Below, one piece after another: positions 45,017 to 53,669 of a stretch of 64,000 nt of DNA. A program made the translations under genes and the position numbers. Origin of the DNA: Ruegeria arenilitoris. GTDB lineage: Bacteria > Pseudomonadota > Alphaproteobacteria > Rhodobacterales > Rhodobacteraceae. The DNA is taken from contig NZ_WQHX01000003.1 in assembly GCF_013035425.1 (NCBI RefSeq), positions 261,001-325,000 of the forward strand, in the 5' to 3' direction. The notes below the pieces were generated by a model. It saw only the letters and a list, made by a program, of their open reading frames with translations. It had not been told where the DNA came from and did not search any database. Positions within the stretch are counted from its first letter, which is position 1; every line of letters begins with the position of its first letter.

Positions 45017-46972
45017 ATGCTGTTTATGATCCAGCGGGCTTTGCTTCTGCTAATCATTTTGATGGCTCCGACCCTGGTGTCGGCCCAATCCGCAGACGCC
45101 CCGATTCAGCTTATTCTTCAGTCCCACTCCGAGGCGATCGTGAAGTCTTCGCGCAAAACGATCGGCCCCGCAATTGATGCATTGGCCCAAAGCGGACTTC
45201 CCGAAGCTCAGGTGGTTCTTGAACGTTGGCAAGCGAAAGAAATGTGGGTCAACAAAGAGAGTGGTCTGTTTGTTTTTGCGGTTAAGGCAAACGGTGGGCT
45301 GCAGACCTTTGATGTCTCTGACAATTCAGAAACTGGGATAGCAGACAAGAAAACTTTCAAGCAGCTAAAGCCGAACTCCGGCATTCGCAGTATGATCGCT
45401 GCCGCCTTGGTTCAGTTTCAGTTGAATGACCCAATCCCGGAAAACCGGCAAACTGCTTTGACCGCGATTGAACGTGATGCTCAACCAAGCCACTTGATCG
45501 CATTGCGCGGGTCTTTGGAAGGCGAAGAAGATCCAGCAATAAGACTGCGTAAAACGCGGCTGGAACGTTTGTTGACCATCCGTTTCGACGAGGACGAAGC
45601 AGCGCGAATTTCAGCGATCGAAGGTTTTGATGGCGACCTAAGTGTCGAAGTCCGCGCAGCGCTAAACCCTTTAATCGCGACTGAAATACAAGTTGGGGAA
45701 GTTGTTCCCGAAGGCAGCATTCCTGTTGAAGTTGGTTCGGATGAACTGACAGAATCACAAGCTTATTCTTTTCTGGTTGAAAACGAACTGGCCCCTGCAA
45801 CAGTCAGCCCACAAGCTGTCAAGGAAACGCTGATTGCAAATATTGAAGGCACTGCTGTTGCAGGCATTCAGGTCGCCACTTTGGATGACGTTGCAGCAAG
45901 GGAAACCGCTTATAAGCTACTGGCCCAGCAAGGGCTCGCCGATCCTTTGGTGACAAATGCGCAGAAGGCAGCCGAGATAGAAAAGCACCAATTCTTTAGA
46001 ACCTATGTGGGTGCAAGTCTTCCCGTGGCGTTGGCCGCGCAAGCGGCATTGGACAATATCGAAACACAAGTGGCCCTGAATAGAACGGCCGACCTGATCC
46101 TTGACGCTCTTTCACTCGGATCGATTTACTTTCTTGCCGCAATCGGCCTGGCGATCACCTTTGGCGTCATGGGAGTTATCAACATGGCCCATGGCGAATT
46201 CATAATGATGGGTGCTTACACTGGCTATGTCGTTCAGCTATTCATACCGGATTTTACGATATCTATTCTTGTGGCCATTCCCAGTGCATTCCTGGTGACG
46301 TTTTCAGCGGGAGTTGCAATGGAACGGCTGGTAATCCGCTGGCTGTATCATCGCCCGTTAGAAACCTTGTTGGCAACATTTGGTGTATCGATAGCGCTGC
46401 AGCAACTGGCAAAAAACATCTTTGGAACTCAGGCCCGTCCGCTTACTGCGCCCGCTTGGCTGGATGGGTCATTTGTCATCAATGACATTGTTTCAATCAG
46501 TTATATCCGGATTGCGATTTTCGTGCTGGCTCTAATCTTTCTGGCGCTGTTCCTGTTTGTGATGAACCGCACCCGTATGGGGCTGGAAGTTCGCGCGGTC
46601 ACACAAAACCCACGGATGGCGGCTTCGATGGGTATCAACCCTGACAAAATCAACATGCTTACCTTTGGGTTTGGATCCGGGATCGCAGGTATCGCTGGGG
46701 TGGCAATTGGACTTTACGCAAAAGTCACCTCGGAAATGGGGTCGGACTACATTGTGCAAAGCTTCATGACTGTTGTCGTAGGCGGGGTAGGCAACATTTG
46801 GGGCACACTATTAGGCGCGACTATGGTTGGCACATTGCAGAAGGGGATCGAGTGGTTGAATCCTTCGAACACCTTGGCGGCTCAGACATACATGATCCTG
46901 TTCATAATACTGTTCATACAGTTCCGACCTCGCGGTATCATCGCGCTCAAGGGTCGGGCGGCGGAGGTGTAA
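45017..46972 (+). CDS. urtB: Urea ABC transporter permease with N-terminal periplasmic domain
   Basis: 651 residues. A signal-like N-terminal segment (LLLLIILMAPTLVSAQ) leads into a soluble, helical repeat-like region of about 330 residues that is typical of long UrtB proteins. The C-terminal LivH-type permease follows (from about 360: LGSIYFLAAIGLAITFGVMGVINMAHGEFIMMGAYTGY) with the coupling loop RAVTQNPRMAASMGINPDKINMLTFG. It lies directly upstream of urtC with 1 bp between. Confidence 0.92.
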   Translation: MLFMIQRALLLLIILMAPTLVSAQSADAPIQLILQSHSEAIVKSSRKTIGPAIDALAQSGLPEAQVVLERWQAKEMWVNKESGLFVFAVKANGGLQTFDVSDNSETGIADKKTFKQLKPNSGIRSMIAAALVQFQLNDPIPENRQTALTAIERDAQPSHLIALRGSLEGEEDPAIRLRKTRLERLLTIRFDEDEAARISAIEGFDGDLSVEVRAALNPLIATEIQVGEVVPEGSIPVEVGSDELTESQAYSFLVENELAPATVSPQAVKETLIANIEGTAVAGIQVATLDDVAARETAYKLLAQQGLADPLVTNAQKAAEIEKHQFFRTYVGASLPVALAAQAALDNIETQVALNRTADLILDALSLGSIYFLAAIGLAITFGVMGVINMAHGEFIMMGAYTGYVVQLFIPDFTISILVAIPSAFLVTFSAGVAMERLVIRWLYHRPLETLLATFGVSIALQQLAKNIFGTQARPLTAPAWLDGSFVINDIVSISYIRIAIFVLALIFLALFLFVMNRTRMGLEVRAVTQNPRMAASMGINPDKINMLTFGFGSGIAGIAGVAIGLYAKVTSEMGSDYIVQSFMTVVVGGVGNIWGTLLGATMVGTLQKGIEWLNPSNTLAAQTYMILFIILFIQFRPRGIIALKGRAAEV

Positions 46973-46973
46973 C

Positions 46974-48236
46974 ATGGTAGACATCACCTCCGCTGGCGCC
47001 CCAACCCGAAAACCATTCGTGATGCGATATCCTTCGGTTGCGATTTTTTTGGCGATCCTTTCCTTATTCACGATTTGCGTGACAGTTCTTGGTGAAGGAT
47101 TTGGCATTGGTGTCGTTTCGACTAGTTTCATAAAAACCCTGGGCAAAACCCTTTGCCTGTGTCTAGCTGCATTAGCAATGGATCTTGTTTGGGGATACAC
47201 GGGTATCCTTTCTCTTGGTCATATGGCGTTTTTCGGCATCGGCGGCTATGCGATCGGAATGTGGCTGATGTATGCGCGCACCGAAGTTATTGTGCGCGAA
47301 AGTCTTTCAGCAGCGGCGTTACCTCCGACGCCGCAGGAAATTTCAGATGGTATAGCCACCCAAATATTTGGTGTAGTTGGTGCGTCCGAGTTTCCGCCCG
47401 TTTGGGCCCTTGCGCACTCACTACCCCTGCAGATGGCAGCAATCGTGATCGTACCCGGGCTTTTGGCGCTGGTATTTGGCTGGCTGGCCTTCCGCAGTCG
47501 AGTGACTGGCGTGTACCTGTCTATTTTGACCCAAGCGATGACTTTGGCATTGTCCCTGTACTTGTTCCAGAACGACAGCGGATTGCGGGGCAATAACGGT
47601 CTTTCCGGTTTACAAAATTTACCAGGGCTGGAGGCGGTTCCCCAATCGCAAATCTCAATTCTGTTCTTTTGGGCTTCGGCGCTTGCTCTTGGCCTTGGGT
47701 ATCTGCTTTGTGCATGGGTCGTGTCAGGTAAGTTCGGTTCAGTCATGCGCGCGATCAGAGACGACGAAAGCCGTGTGCGTTTTCTTGGATATTCAGTCGA
47801 AGCCTACAAGCTGTTTGTTTTTTCCTTCACTGCCGTGATTTGTGGCATTGCCGGGGCGCTGTATTACCCACAGGCCGGGATTATCAATCCGGCCGAGGTC
47901 GCGCCGATCGCGTCCATATACCTCGCTGTCTGGGTTGCTATAGGCGGGCGCGGGCGGCTTTACGGCGCCGTGATCGGGGCTGCATTCGTCTCGCTTCTTT
48001 CGACGTGGTTCACAGGCGGCCAGGCGCCGGATGTTTCCCTTGGTTTCTTCACGATCCAATGGGTCGATTGGTGGACTATCCTTCTGGGCTTATCGTTTGT
48101 CGCAGTCACACTTTTTGCGCCAAAGGGCATAGGTGGGTTGATAGACAGATTCACTGAACACCGGTCGCCGGAACGCCATGGGGCCGATTTGGGTCCGGAC
48201 GCAGGTGCTTTGCGGGAAAAGGAAGCGTTGGAATGA
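46974..48236 (+). CDS. urtC: Urea ABC transporter permease, LivM-like
   Basis: 420 residues with about ten membrane segments. CLCLAALAMDLVWGYTGILSLGHMAFFGIGGYAIGMWLM is the UrtC hallmark, and RAIRDDESRVRFLGYSVEAYKLFVFSFTAVICG is the coupling loop. The C-terminus is charged and cytoplasmic. Its stop overlaps the urtD start (ATGA). Confidence 0.92.
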   Translation: MVDITSAGAPTRKPFVMRYPSVAIFLAILSLFTICVTVLGEGFGIGVVSTSFIKTLGKTLCLCLAALAMDLVWGYTGILSLGHMAFFGIGGYAIGMWLMYARTEVIVRESLSAAALPPTPQEISDGIATQIFGVVGASEFPPVWALAHSLPLQMAAIVIVPGLLALVFGWLAFRSRVTGVYLSILTQAMTLALSLYLFQNDSGLRGNNGLSGLQNLPGLEAVPQSQISILFFWASALALGLGYLLCAWVVSGKFGSVMRAIRDDESRVRFLGYSVEAYKLFVFSFTAVICGIAGALYYPQAGIINPAEVAPIASIYLAVWVAIGGRGRLYGAVIGAAFVSLLSTWFTGGQAPDVSLGFFTIQWVDWWTILLGLSFVAVTLFAPKGIGGLIDRFTEHRSPERHGADLGPDAGALREKEALE

Positions 48237-48973
48237 GCAACCTTCTTGAAGTGTCGGGTGTTTCCGTTTCATTTGATGGTTTTAAGGCTATCAATAATCT
48301 CACGTTCCAGATTGGCTCGACGGAAATGCGCGCCGTTATTGGCCCTAACGGTGCTGGAAAGACAACTTTCATGGACATCTTAACCGGCAAAACAAAGCCG
48401 GATGAGGGGCATGTTTATTGGGGTGACAAACCCGTCTCTTTATTGTCGATGAGCGAAAGTCAGATCGCCCGGGCCGGTGTTGGGCGCAAGTTTCAACGCC
48501 CAACTGTTTTTGAAGATCAGAGCGTTCAGGAAAACTTGATGCTGGCGCTCAAGAACAATCGCGGGCCGCTTGCCGTTCTGCGGTTTCATCCGAGCCGAAG
48601 AGATCACGAACAAGTTGCTAAACTGGCCGATGAAATCGGTTTGGCAAAGGTAATGAGCCGTAAGGCAGGCGAGCTGAGCCATGGGCAAAAGCAGTGGTTG
48701 GAAATCGGGATGTTGCTTGCGCAAGACCCTAGGCTGCTTTTGGTGGATGAACCAGCTGCGGGAATGACACCAGCGGAAAGGGAGCACACGACTGAAATTT
48801 TGGTCGAGGCAGCGAAAACCCGAGCGGTCGTAGTCGTTGAACATGACATGGAGTTCGTGCGCAGGCTCAATTGTAAAGTCACCGTGCTCCATGAGGGTTC
48901 GGTTCTGGCCGAAGGTTCACTGGATCATGTAACCCGCAACGAAAAAGTTATTGAGGTGTACCTTGGGCGCTGA
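48233..48973 (+). CDS. urtD: Urea ABC transporter ATPase UrtD
   Basis: 246 residues. FDGFKAINNLTFQIGSTEMRAVIGPNGAGKTTFMDILTGKTKPDEG holds Walker A. RAGVGRKFQRPTVFEDQSV is the UrtD Q-loop wording. The signature is LSHGQKQWLEIGMLL, with His replacing the second Gly-like position as in UrtD. Walker B is LLLVDEPAAGMTPAE. It overlaps urtC upstream, and urtE begins at its stop. Confidence 0.92.
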   Translation: MSNLLEVSGVSVSFDGFKAINNLTFQIGSTEMRAVIGPNGAGKTTFMDILTGKTKPDEGHVYWGDKPVSLLSMSESQIARAGVGRKFQRPTVFEDQSVQENLMLALKNNRGPLAVLRFHPSRRDHEQVAKLADEIGLAKVMSRKAGELSHGQKQWLEIGMLLAQDPRLLLVDEPAAGMTPAEREHTTEILVEAAKTRAVVVVEHDMEFVRRLNCKVTVLHEGSVLAEGSLDHVTRNEKVIEVYLGR

Positions 48974-48974
48974 T

Positions 48975-49670
48975 TTGTTGAATGTTTCGGATCTGTCTCT
49001 TCACTATGGGGGTAGCCAAATCCTAAATGGCGTAGACTTAGTTGCGCGCCGAGGGCAAGTGACCTGCGTCATGGGCACCAATGGCGTTGGTAAAACCAGC
49101 CTGCTGAAAGCCGTATCTGGAACGCACCCGCGAAGTGGCGGCACCTATTCTCTTGACGGTGAACCCGTAGAAAAGACGACCGCCTATGACCTTGCAAAGA
49201 AAGGCGTGGCCTATGTTCCTCAGGGGCGCGAGATATTTCCATTTCTGACGGTACAAGAAAATCTGGAAACCGGGTTTGCGTGTTTGCCGCGCAGCGATCG
49301 TCGGCTCCCGGATTTTGTTTTCGAGCTATTTCCGATCCTAAAGGATTTTCTAGCACGTCGAGGCGGCGATTTATCTGGCGGACAACAACAGCAACTAGCA
49401 ATTGCACGAGCACTTATTACCAAGCCCAAGCTTTTATTGCTGGACGAGCCGACCGAAGGGATACAGCCAAATATTATCAAGCAGATCGGTGAGGTTATCC
49501 GCCTGCTTCGCGACCGTGGGGAAATGGCAATCGTTCTGGTCGAGCAATATTTTGACTTCGCGTACGCGCTAGGCGACAGCTTTCTTGTCCTAGCGCGTGG
49601 AAGCCCAATTCTTCAGGGGACAAAATCGGAAGTGAGTGAAAAGCAGCTTAGATTGTGCGTTTCGGTGTAG
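48975..49670 (+). CDS. urtE: Urea ABC transporter ATPase UrtE
   Basis: 231 residues if started at TTG 48975, giving the usual MLNVSDLSLHYGGSQILNG; in-frame TTG codons at 48951 and 48963 inside urtD are alternatives. Walker A is GTNGVGKTS, then VAYVPQGREIFPFLTVQENL. The signature is LSGGQQQQLAIARA, Walker B LLLLDEPTEGIQPNI and the switch region VLVEQYFDFAYAL. It is the last gene of the urt operon. No urease gene follows in the window. Confidence 0.9.
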   Translation: MLNVSDLSLHYGGSQILNGVDLVARRGQVTCVMGTNGVGKTSLLKAVSGTHPRSGGTYSLDGEPVEKTTAYDLAKKGVAYVPQGREIFPFLTVQENLETGFACLPRSDRRLPDFVFELFPILKDFLARRGGDLSGGQQQQLAIARALITKPKLLLLDEPTEGIQPNIIKQIGEVIRLLRDRGEMAIVLVEQYFDFAYALGDSFLVLARGSPILQGTKSEVSEKQLRLCVSV

Positions 49671-49860
49671 ACTCAGGCTTTTGCCTAGTTTGGATATCGC
49701 CGATGAGTTCAAAAATGCTCTGGATTTTGTGGCAGCTTAGAAAACGCCTAGCTTCCGAGGTTGACTTGACCATCGCGGGTCTAGTCCGTTGAGTTATCCG
49801 GGGCGTCCAAACAGCACCACCCACTGAAAGTCTCAATTCTGGCGAAAACACTGCTTCACA

Positions 49861-51750
49861 TCAAAGATGATTATGAACCACGGAAAGGGCGTGGTTTAGC
49901 GCCTGTTTCGCAAACTCTGATTGGCTGGGAATTACACCGTTGTTCAAGCGTGCTTCGTCGACGGAAACTTCACCAACTTTCTGTACACGCCCTTCCATAA
50001 CTGTGCCCCAAACCACAATATCTTTTATTGCCATTGGATCCACGGCCAACGGATTTTCCTCCAGAATGGTGAAGTTAGCCAGCTTTCCCGGTTCGATACT
50101 GCCAAGCTCATCTTCCAGATGGTGCGAATAAGCGGCATTTATTGTCACCCCACGCAACGCCTCTTCTGCTGAAACCTTTTGGTTCCCGCCTGCGACCCGG
50201 CCCGAGCTGGTGACCCGGTTTACCGCACTCCACATCAAGAACAGCGGATCGCCCGGTGCCATAGGCATGTCTGAGTGTAAGGACCATGATACTCCTGCCC
50301 TATCCAAATCCCCCAGCCGAACCATCTGATCGGCGCGGTCGGATCCCAGACCTGTTTCACCATAGCGGTCCGACAGTGCTGTGACGTAGTAAGGGTTTGC
50401 ACTGACGATGGCGCCAAGCCTTCTAATCCGATCGACCTGATCCGGTGCGCTTACTGCGAAGTGCACAATCACTGTACGATGATCAAATCGCGGGTTGCGC
50501 AACAGGTTGTCTTCCAATGTGTTCAGAACTCGGTCGAGACCGGCGTCTCCGTTGACGTGCACATGTATTTGATAACCTGCGTCCCAATAGACGCTAAAAG
50601 CACGCTCAAAGGCGTCTTTGTCCATCATCCACTCTCCGTGATAATCGCCGATGGGAGGATCCCGAAGCTGGATCGCAAGAGAGTATATTGCTCCGTCAGA
50701 AAACAGTTTGACGCTGTCTGGAACCATGCTTGTCATGCCACCATACCAATCAACCAGCGCCTTGGTTTGTTGGATCACGTCAGCGTCGTTTTCGTAGGTT
50801 GCCACCAAGCTTTTGCCATCAGGGATAAACGTCCATCTAAACGGCATCGACGGGGCGGACATCACAGCATTGACCGCGTCTTGAATAGGTTTCGCCAATA
50901 TACCGCCGGGTTCATTTCCGAATGTGACGCCCTTTGCGTGCATATAGTCACGCATCGTCAGCAAGCCTGAACGAAACTTGTCCGGATTTGCGATCATAGG
51001 TGCGATGTTCGGAAGGACCGCAAACAATCCTTGTTCCCAGAAATGGCCGTCTTCAAAGTTGGATTGCGACTGTTCGCTTTCCGACCAGGATCCAACCAGC
51101 TCCTTCGTCACACCAGCCTTGGACAATGCCGCAGAATTCAGAACGAACTCGTGACAAGACCTGGCCCAAGCAAAAATCGGCCGCTCACCGCTAATGCTAT
51201 CGAGGTCAGAGCGTGTGAGCGGACCGTAGAACGCCGCGTGGTACCCCCATGTGAGTAATGGCTCAGAAGGATCGCTTAGTTCAGATTCCGCCTTCGCCAG
51301 CCGGGTCATAAAATCATCTTTGTCTTCTAGGGCGGTCGCATTCCCGTCGGGAAGATCCCAATCTTCAATAGAGAGGATCAACGATGACATAGTTAAGCCT
51401 GCCAAGATGGGGTGATCATGCTGTGCAATGAAACCGGGAACGATGACATGATCCTCGAAGGTTCTGTCAAGGTCATGCGGCCGATCTCCAATTAAGACCT
51501 GCACTTCTTCAAGAGTACCTGAGGCAAGAACACGATCATTGACGATCGCAACGGCCTGCGCAGTAGGTTGATCAGGATCGAGTGTGACAATTTCTCGAGC
51601 GACAAAAATCGTAGCCGTATCGATGCCGATGATCGCGGCCCCAACATCCGAAAGTGAAATAGCCTGCGCTATTGCGCGATTGGCAAGAACCATCGCGGTC
51701 GAACCGGTAAGCGCCATTTTCAAGAAGTGTCTTCTGGGAAAGTATGACAT
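49861..51750 (-). CDS. Tat-exported amidohydrolase, YtcJ-type
   Basis: 629 residues. The N-terminus FPRRHFLKMALTGSTAMV has the RRxFLK pattern of a Tat signal, ending near NRAIAQA. The body is an amidohydrolase-superfamily barrel like YtcJ: FIAQHDHPILAG with the HxH metal ligands, later HVHVNGDAGLDRVL, a His in VIVHFAVSAPDQVDRI, and SDMPMAPGDPLFLMWSAV with a catalytic Asp. Tat export of a folded, metal-loaded enzyme fits. The substrate is unknown. It is monocistronic and convergent with urtE. Confidence 0.85.
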   Translation of the reverse strand: MSYFPRRHFLKMALTGSTAMVLANRAIAQAISLSDVGAAIIGIDTATIFVAREIVTLDPDQPTAQAVAIVNDRVLASGTLEEVQVLIGDRPHDLDRTFEDHVIVPGFIAQHDHPILAGLTMSSLILSIEDWDLPDGNATALEDKDDFMTRLAKAESELSDPSEPLLTWGYHAAFYGPLTRSDLDSISGERPIFAWARSCHEFVLNSAALSKAGVTKELVGSWSESEQSQSNFEDGHFWEQGLFAVLPNIAPMIANPDKFRSGLLTMRDYMHAKGVTFGNEPGGILAKPIQDAVNAVMSAPSMPFRWTFIPDGKSLVATYENDADVIQQTKALVDWYGGMTSMVPDSVKLFSDGAIYSLAIQLRDPPIGDYHGEWMMDKDAFERAFSVYWDAGYQIHVHVNGDAGLDRVLNTLEDNLLRNPRFDHRTVIVHFAVSAPDQVDRIRRLGAIVSANPYYVTALSDRYGETGLGSDRADQMVRLGDLDRAGVSWSLHSDMPMAPGDPLFLMWSAVNRVTSSGRVAGGNQKVSAEEALRGVTINAAYSHHLEDELGSIEPGKLANFTILEENPLAVDPMAIKDIVVWGTVMEGRVQKVGEVSVDEARLNNGVIPSQSEFAKQALNHALSVVHNHL

Positions 51751-51863
51751 TGTTTTCTCCTTAAAAAGTGAGGTCGCTGATCACGTCCCGGTTTTCTGAT
51801 AATCGCTGGTTCAATGTCTAAATTTAGAAATGCCTTGTTTTGTCTGAATGGCAACTTTGTTGC

Positions 51864-53255
51864 TTAATCAGAGTGGTCTTTTAGGAATGGGCCAATCTCA
51901 TGAAAAAACTCATCGAACCCGGAATGCCCGCGTATCATGCAGTGGTTAGCTCCGGGTAGCTCAACAAACTCGGCGGTTGGTATTTCCCGAGCGGTTTCAC
52001 GCCCTTCGCTGATTGGTGCTGCCATATCGCCCTTTGCATGTAGCACCAGCGTCGGAACCTTCAGGCTTCGGGCGTCCACGCGTGCATCGGTGTAAGCGTT
52101 CATTTCCATGATCCGCAGGGCGGTTTCCGGACTTGCAGAGATTCTTTGCATTTCGTCAAAACTGGCACCCTCTTCCGGTGTGGCATCCGGAATATAGCTC
52201 GAGGTAAAAAAATGGCGATAAACTGGGTTGGGGGAACCCCAACCAGCTGATACCATCGCCCGGGAAGCGTTGTAGAATTGTTCAGCTTCGACATCGCCGC
52301 GCATCATTCGGCCGCGGACATAACCGCCCAGCAAAATAAGAAACTTAACACGCTCGGGAAATCTTGCTGCAAATCTGACGGAAAAGGCCGAACCTTGGCT
52401 GATACCCAGCAGTCCGAAACGTTCAAGACCTGCGGCGTCGGCAACCGCAAGCATGTCGTCGATCATTCGATCCTCTGAAATGTCGTCGACATCCCAGTCT
52501 GAAAGACCATTGCCCCGCTGATCAAATCGAACCAGCCGGCAAAGTTTGGACATTTCTGAAAGGAAATCCCCCCAAACCGGACTAGTCCACTCATATTCAA
52601 TATGATTCAACCAGTTTGGTGCTTTCAAAACGGGGGTGTCCTGTCCGGTGGAGGCCCACGCGAGATTCACGCCGTCGCTCGATTTGCAGAACTTTACTCT
52701 TTGCTGAAGAGATACATCCGGAGCCTTTCGCAATGGTTTTGCTTGCGGGGACCAATGCCAAACTCGAATTGGGCGGCTTATATTCTTTACCCTTTGCCCA
52801 CCCATATCGCGGAATGCGGCGTCTACTCTGTCTTGAACAGCCTGGTGCACGACATCAGAAACGCAAACGCCACCCGGTTCAGCCAATCCTTCCAGGCGCG
52901 CTGCAACGTTAACACCGTCGCCAAAAATATCGCCCTCGTCGAAAATTACATCGCCTAAATTGATACCAACGCGAAAACGGATTCTTTGATCGTCGTCAAG
53001 ATCTGTCTCGTTAAGGTTCATGGATTGCTGAATTTTAACCGCGCATTGAACGGCATCTTGAACCGATTCAAATGTGGCCAGCATACCGTCTCCGGTCGTC
53101 TTGACGATATTCCCACGGCTTCGAGATATCTCTGGGTCGATCAACTCGCGGCGATACTTTTTTTGTCGGGACAAGACCCCCAATTCGTCCGCTTCCATCA
53201 AGCGCGAGTAGCCAACCATGTCGGCTGCCAGTATCGCCGAAAGTCGTTGTTCCAT
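51864..53255 (-). CDS. Class III cyclase fused to an alpha/beta hydrolase
   Basis: 463 residues. The cyclase domain (about 1-175) has RLSAILAADMVGYSRLM, TTGDGMLATFES with the second Asp, FRVGINLGDVIFDEGDIFGDGVNVAARLEGLA with the Asn/Arg pair. The second half (about 190-463) is an alpha/beta hydrolase with the nucleophile elbow GISQGSAFSV, RFDQRGNGLSD for the oxyanion region, Asp in LHAKGDMAAP and His in PGANHCM, so the triad looks complete. No membrane segment was seen. Coupling of an esterase-like sensor to a cyclase is the inferred role. It is monocistronic. Confidence 0.87.
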   Translation of the reverse strand: MEQRLSAILAADMVGYSRLMEADELGVLSRQKKYRRELIDPEISRSRGNIVKTTGDGMLATFESVQDAVQCAVKIQQSMNLNETDLDDDQRIRFRVGINLGDVIFDEGDIFGDGVNVAARLEGLAEPGGVCVSDVVHQAVQDRVDAAFRDMGGQRVKNISRPIRVWHWSPQAKPLRKAPDVSLQQRVKFCKSSDGVNLAWASTGQDTPVLKAPNWLNHIEYEWTSPVWGDFLSEMSKLCRLVRFDQRGNGLSDWDVDDISEDRMIDDMLAVADAAGLERFGLLGISQGSAFSVRFAARFPERVKFLILLGGYVRGRMMRGDVEAEQFYNASRAMVSAGWGSPNPVYRHFFTSSYIPDATPEEGASFDEMQRISASPETALRIMEMNAYTDARVDARSLKVPTLVLHAKGDMAAPISEGRETAREIPTAEFVELPGANHCMIRGHSGFDEFFHEIGPFLKDHSD

Positions 53256-53434
53256 ATCCGTTTCCCCCGCGCCTGTTGTTTCAAGAACTTCAGTCAGGCT
53301 TCATCGTGTTCGGTCGCATATTCCGAGGACAGTATACCCGGAAATCGCTTGCTAGTAACGACAGCAAAATAGCGAGAGAATTTAGAGGCTATTTACACAA
53401 AAACACCGATCGAGATTGCACTGGGTTTCAATTG

Positions 53435-53596
53435 TCATTCGTACTGGATGATGGCGGCCTCAAAGTCACTTTCGCTTGTAACTTTGGTATGGTGACCGTG
53501 CCCACCTCTGTCTTCCATGTGCCATACGTCGCCCACACGTTTTTCTCGGCTTTCGCCCGATAAGTCGGCATAGAGTCTGAAATACTTCAAAATCAT
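53435..53596 (-). CDS. Possible small protein (53 aa)
   Basis: From ATG 53596, with GGAAGG upstream, a 53-residue frame reads MILKYFRLYADLSGESR at its start, which resembles the start of small cupin-like proteins, and then becomes unfamiliar, with GGHGHHTKV. The same frame is open upstream into the phospholipase D gene. It could be a truncated gene or a chance ORF. It lies just downstream of the PLD gene, in the same direction. Confidence 0.35.
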   Translation of the reverse strand: MILKYFRLYADLSGESREKRVGDVWHMEDRGGHGHHTKVTSESDFEAAIIQYE

Positions 53597-53669
53597 TGTC
53601 CCTTCCAAAATACCGAATGGCACGCGTGCGGCTGTCGACAAAGGTCCAATTCTCTTTTTTCGCGCTAGA

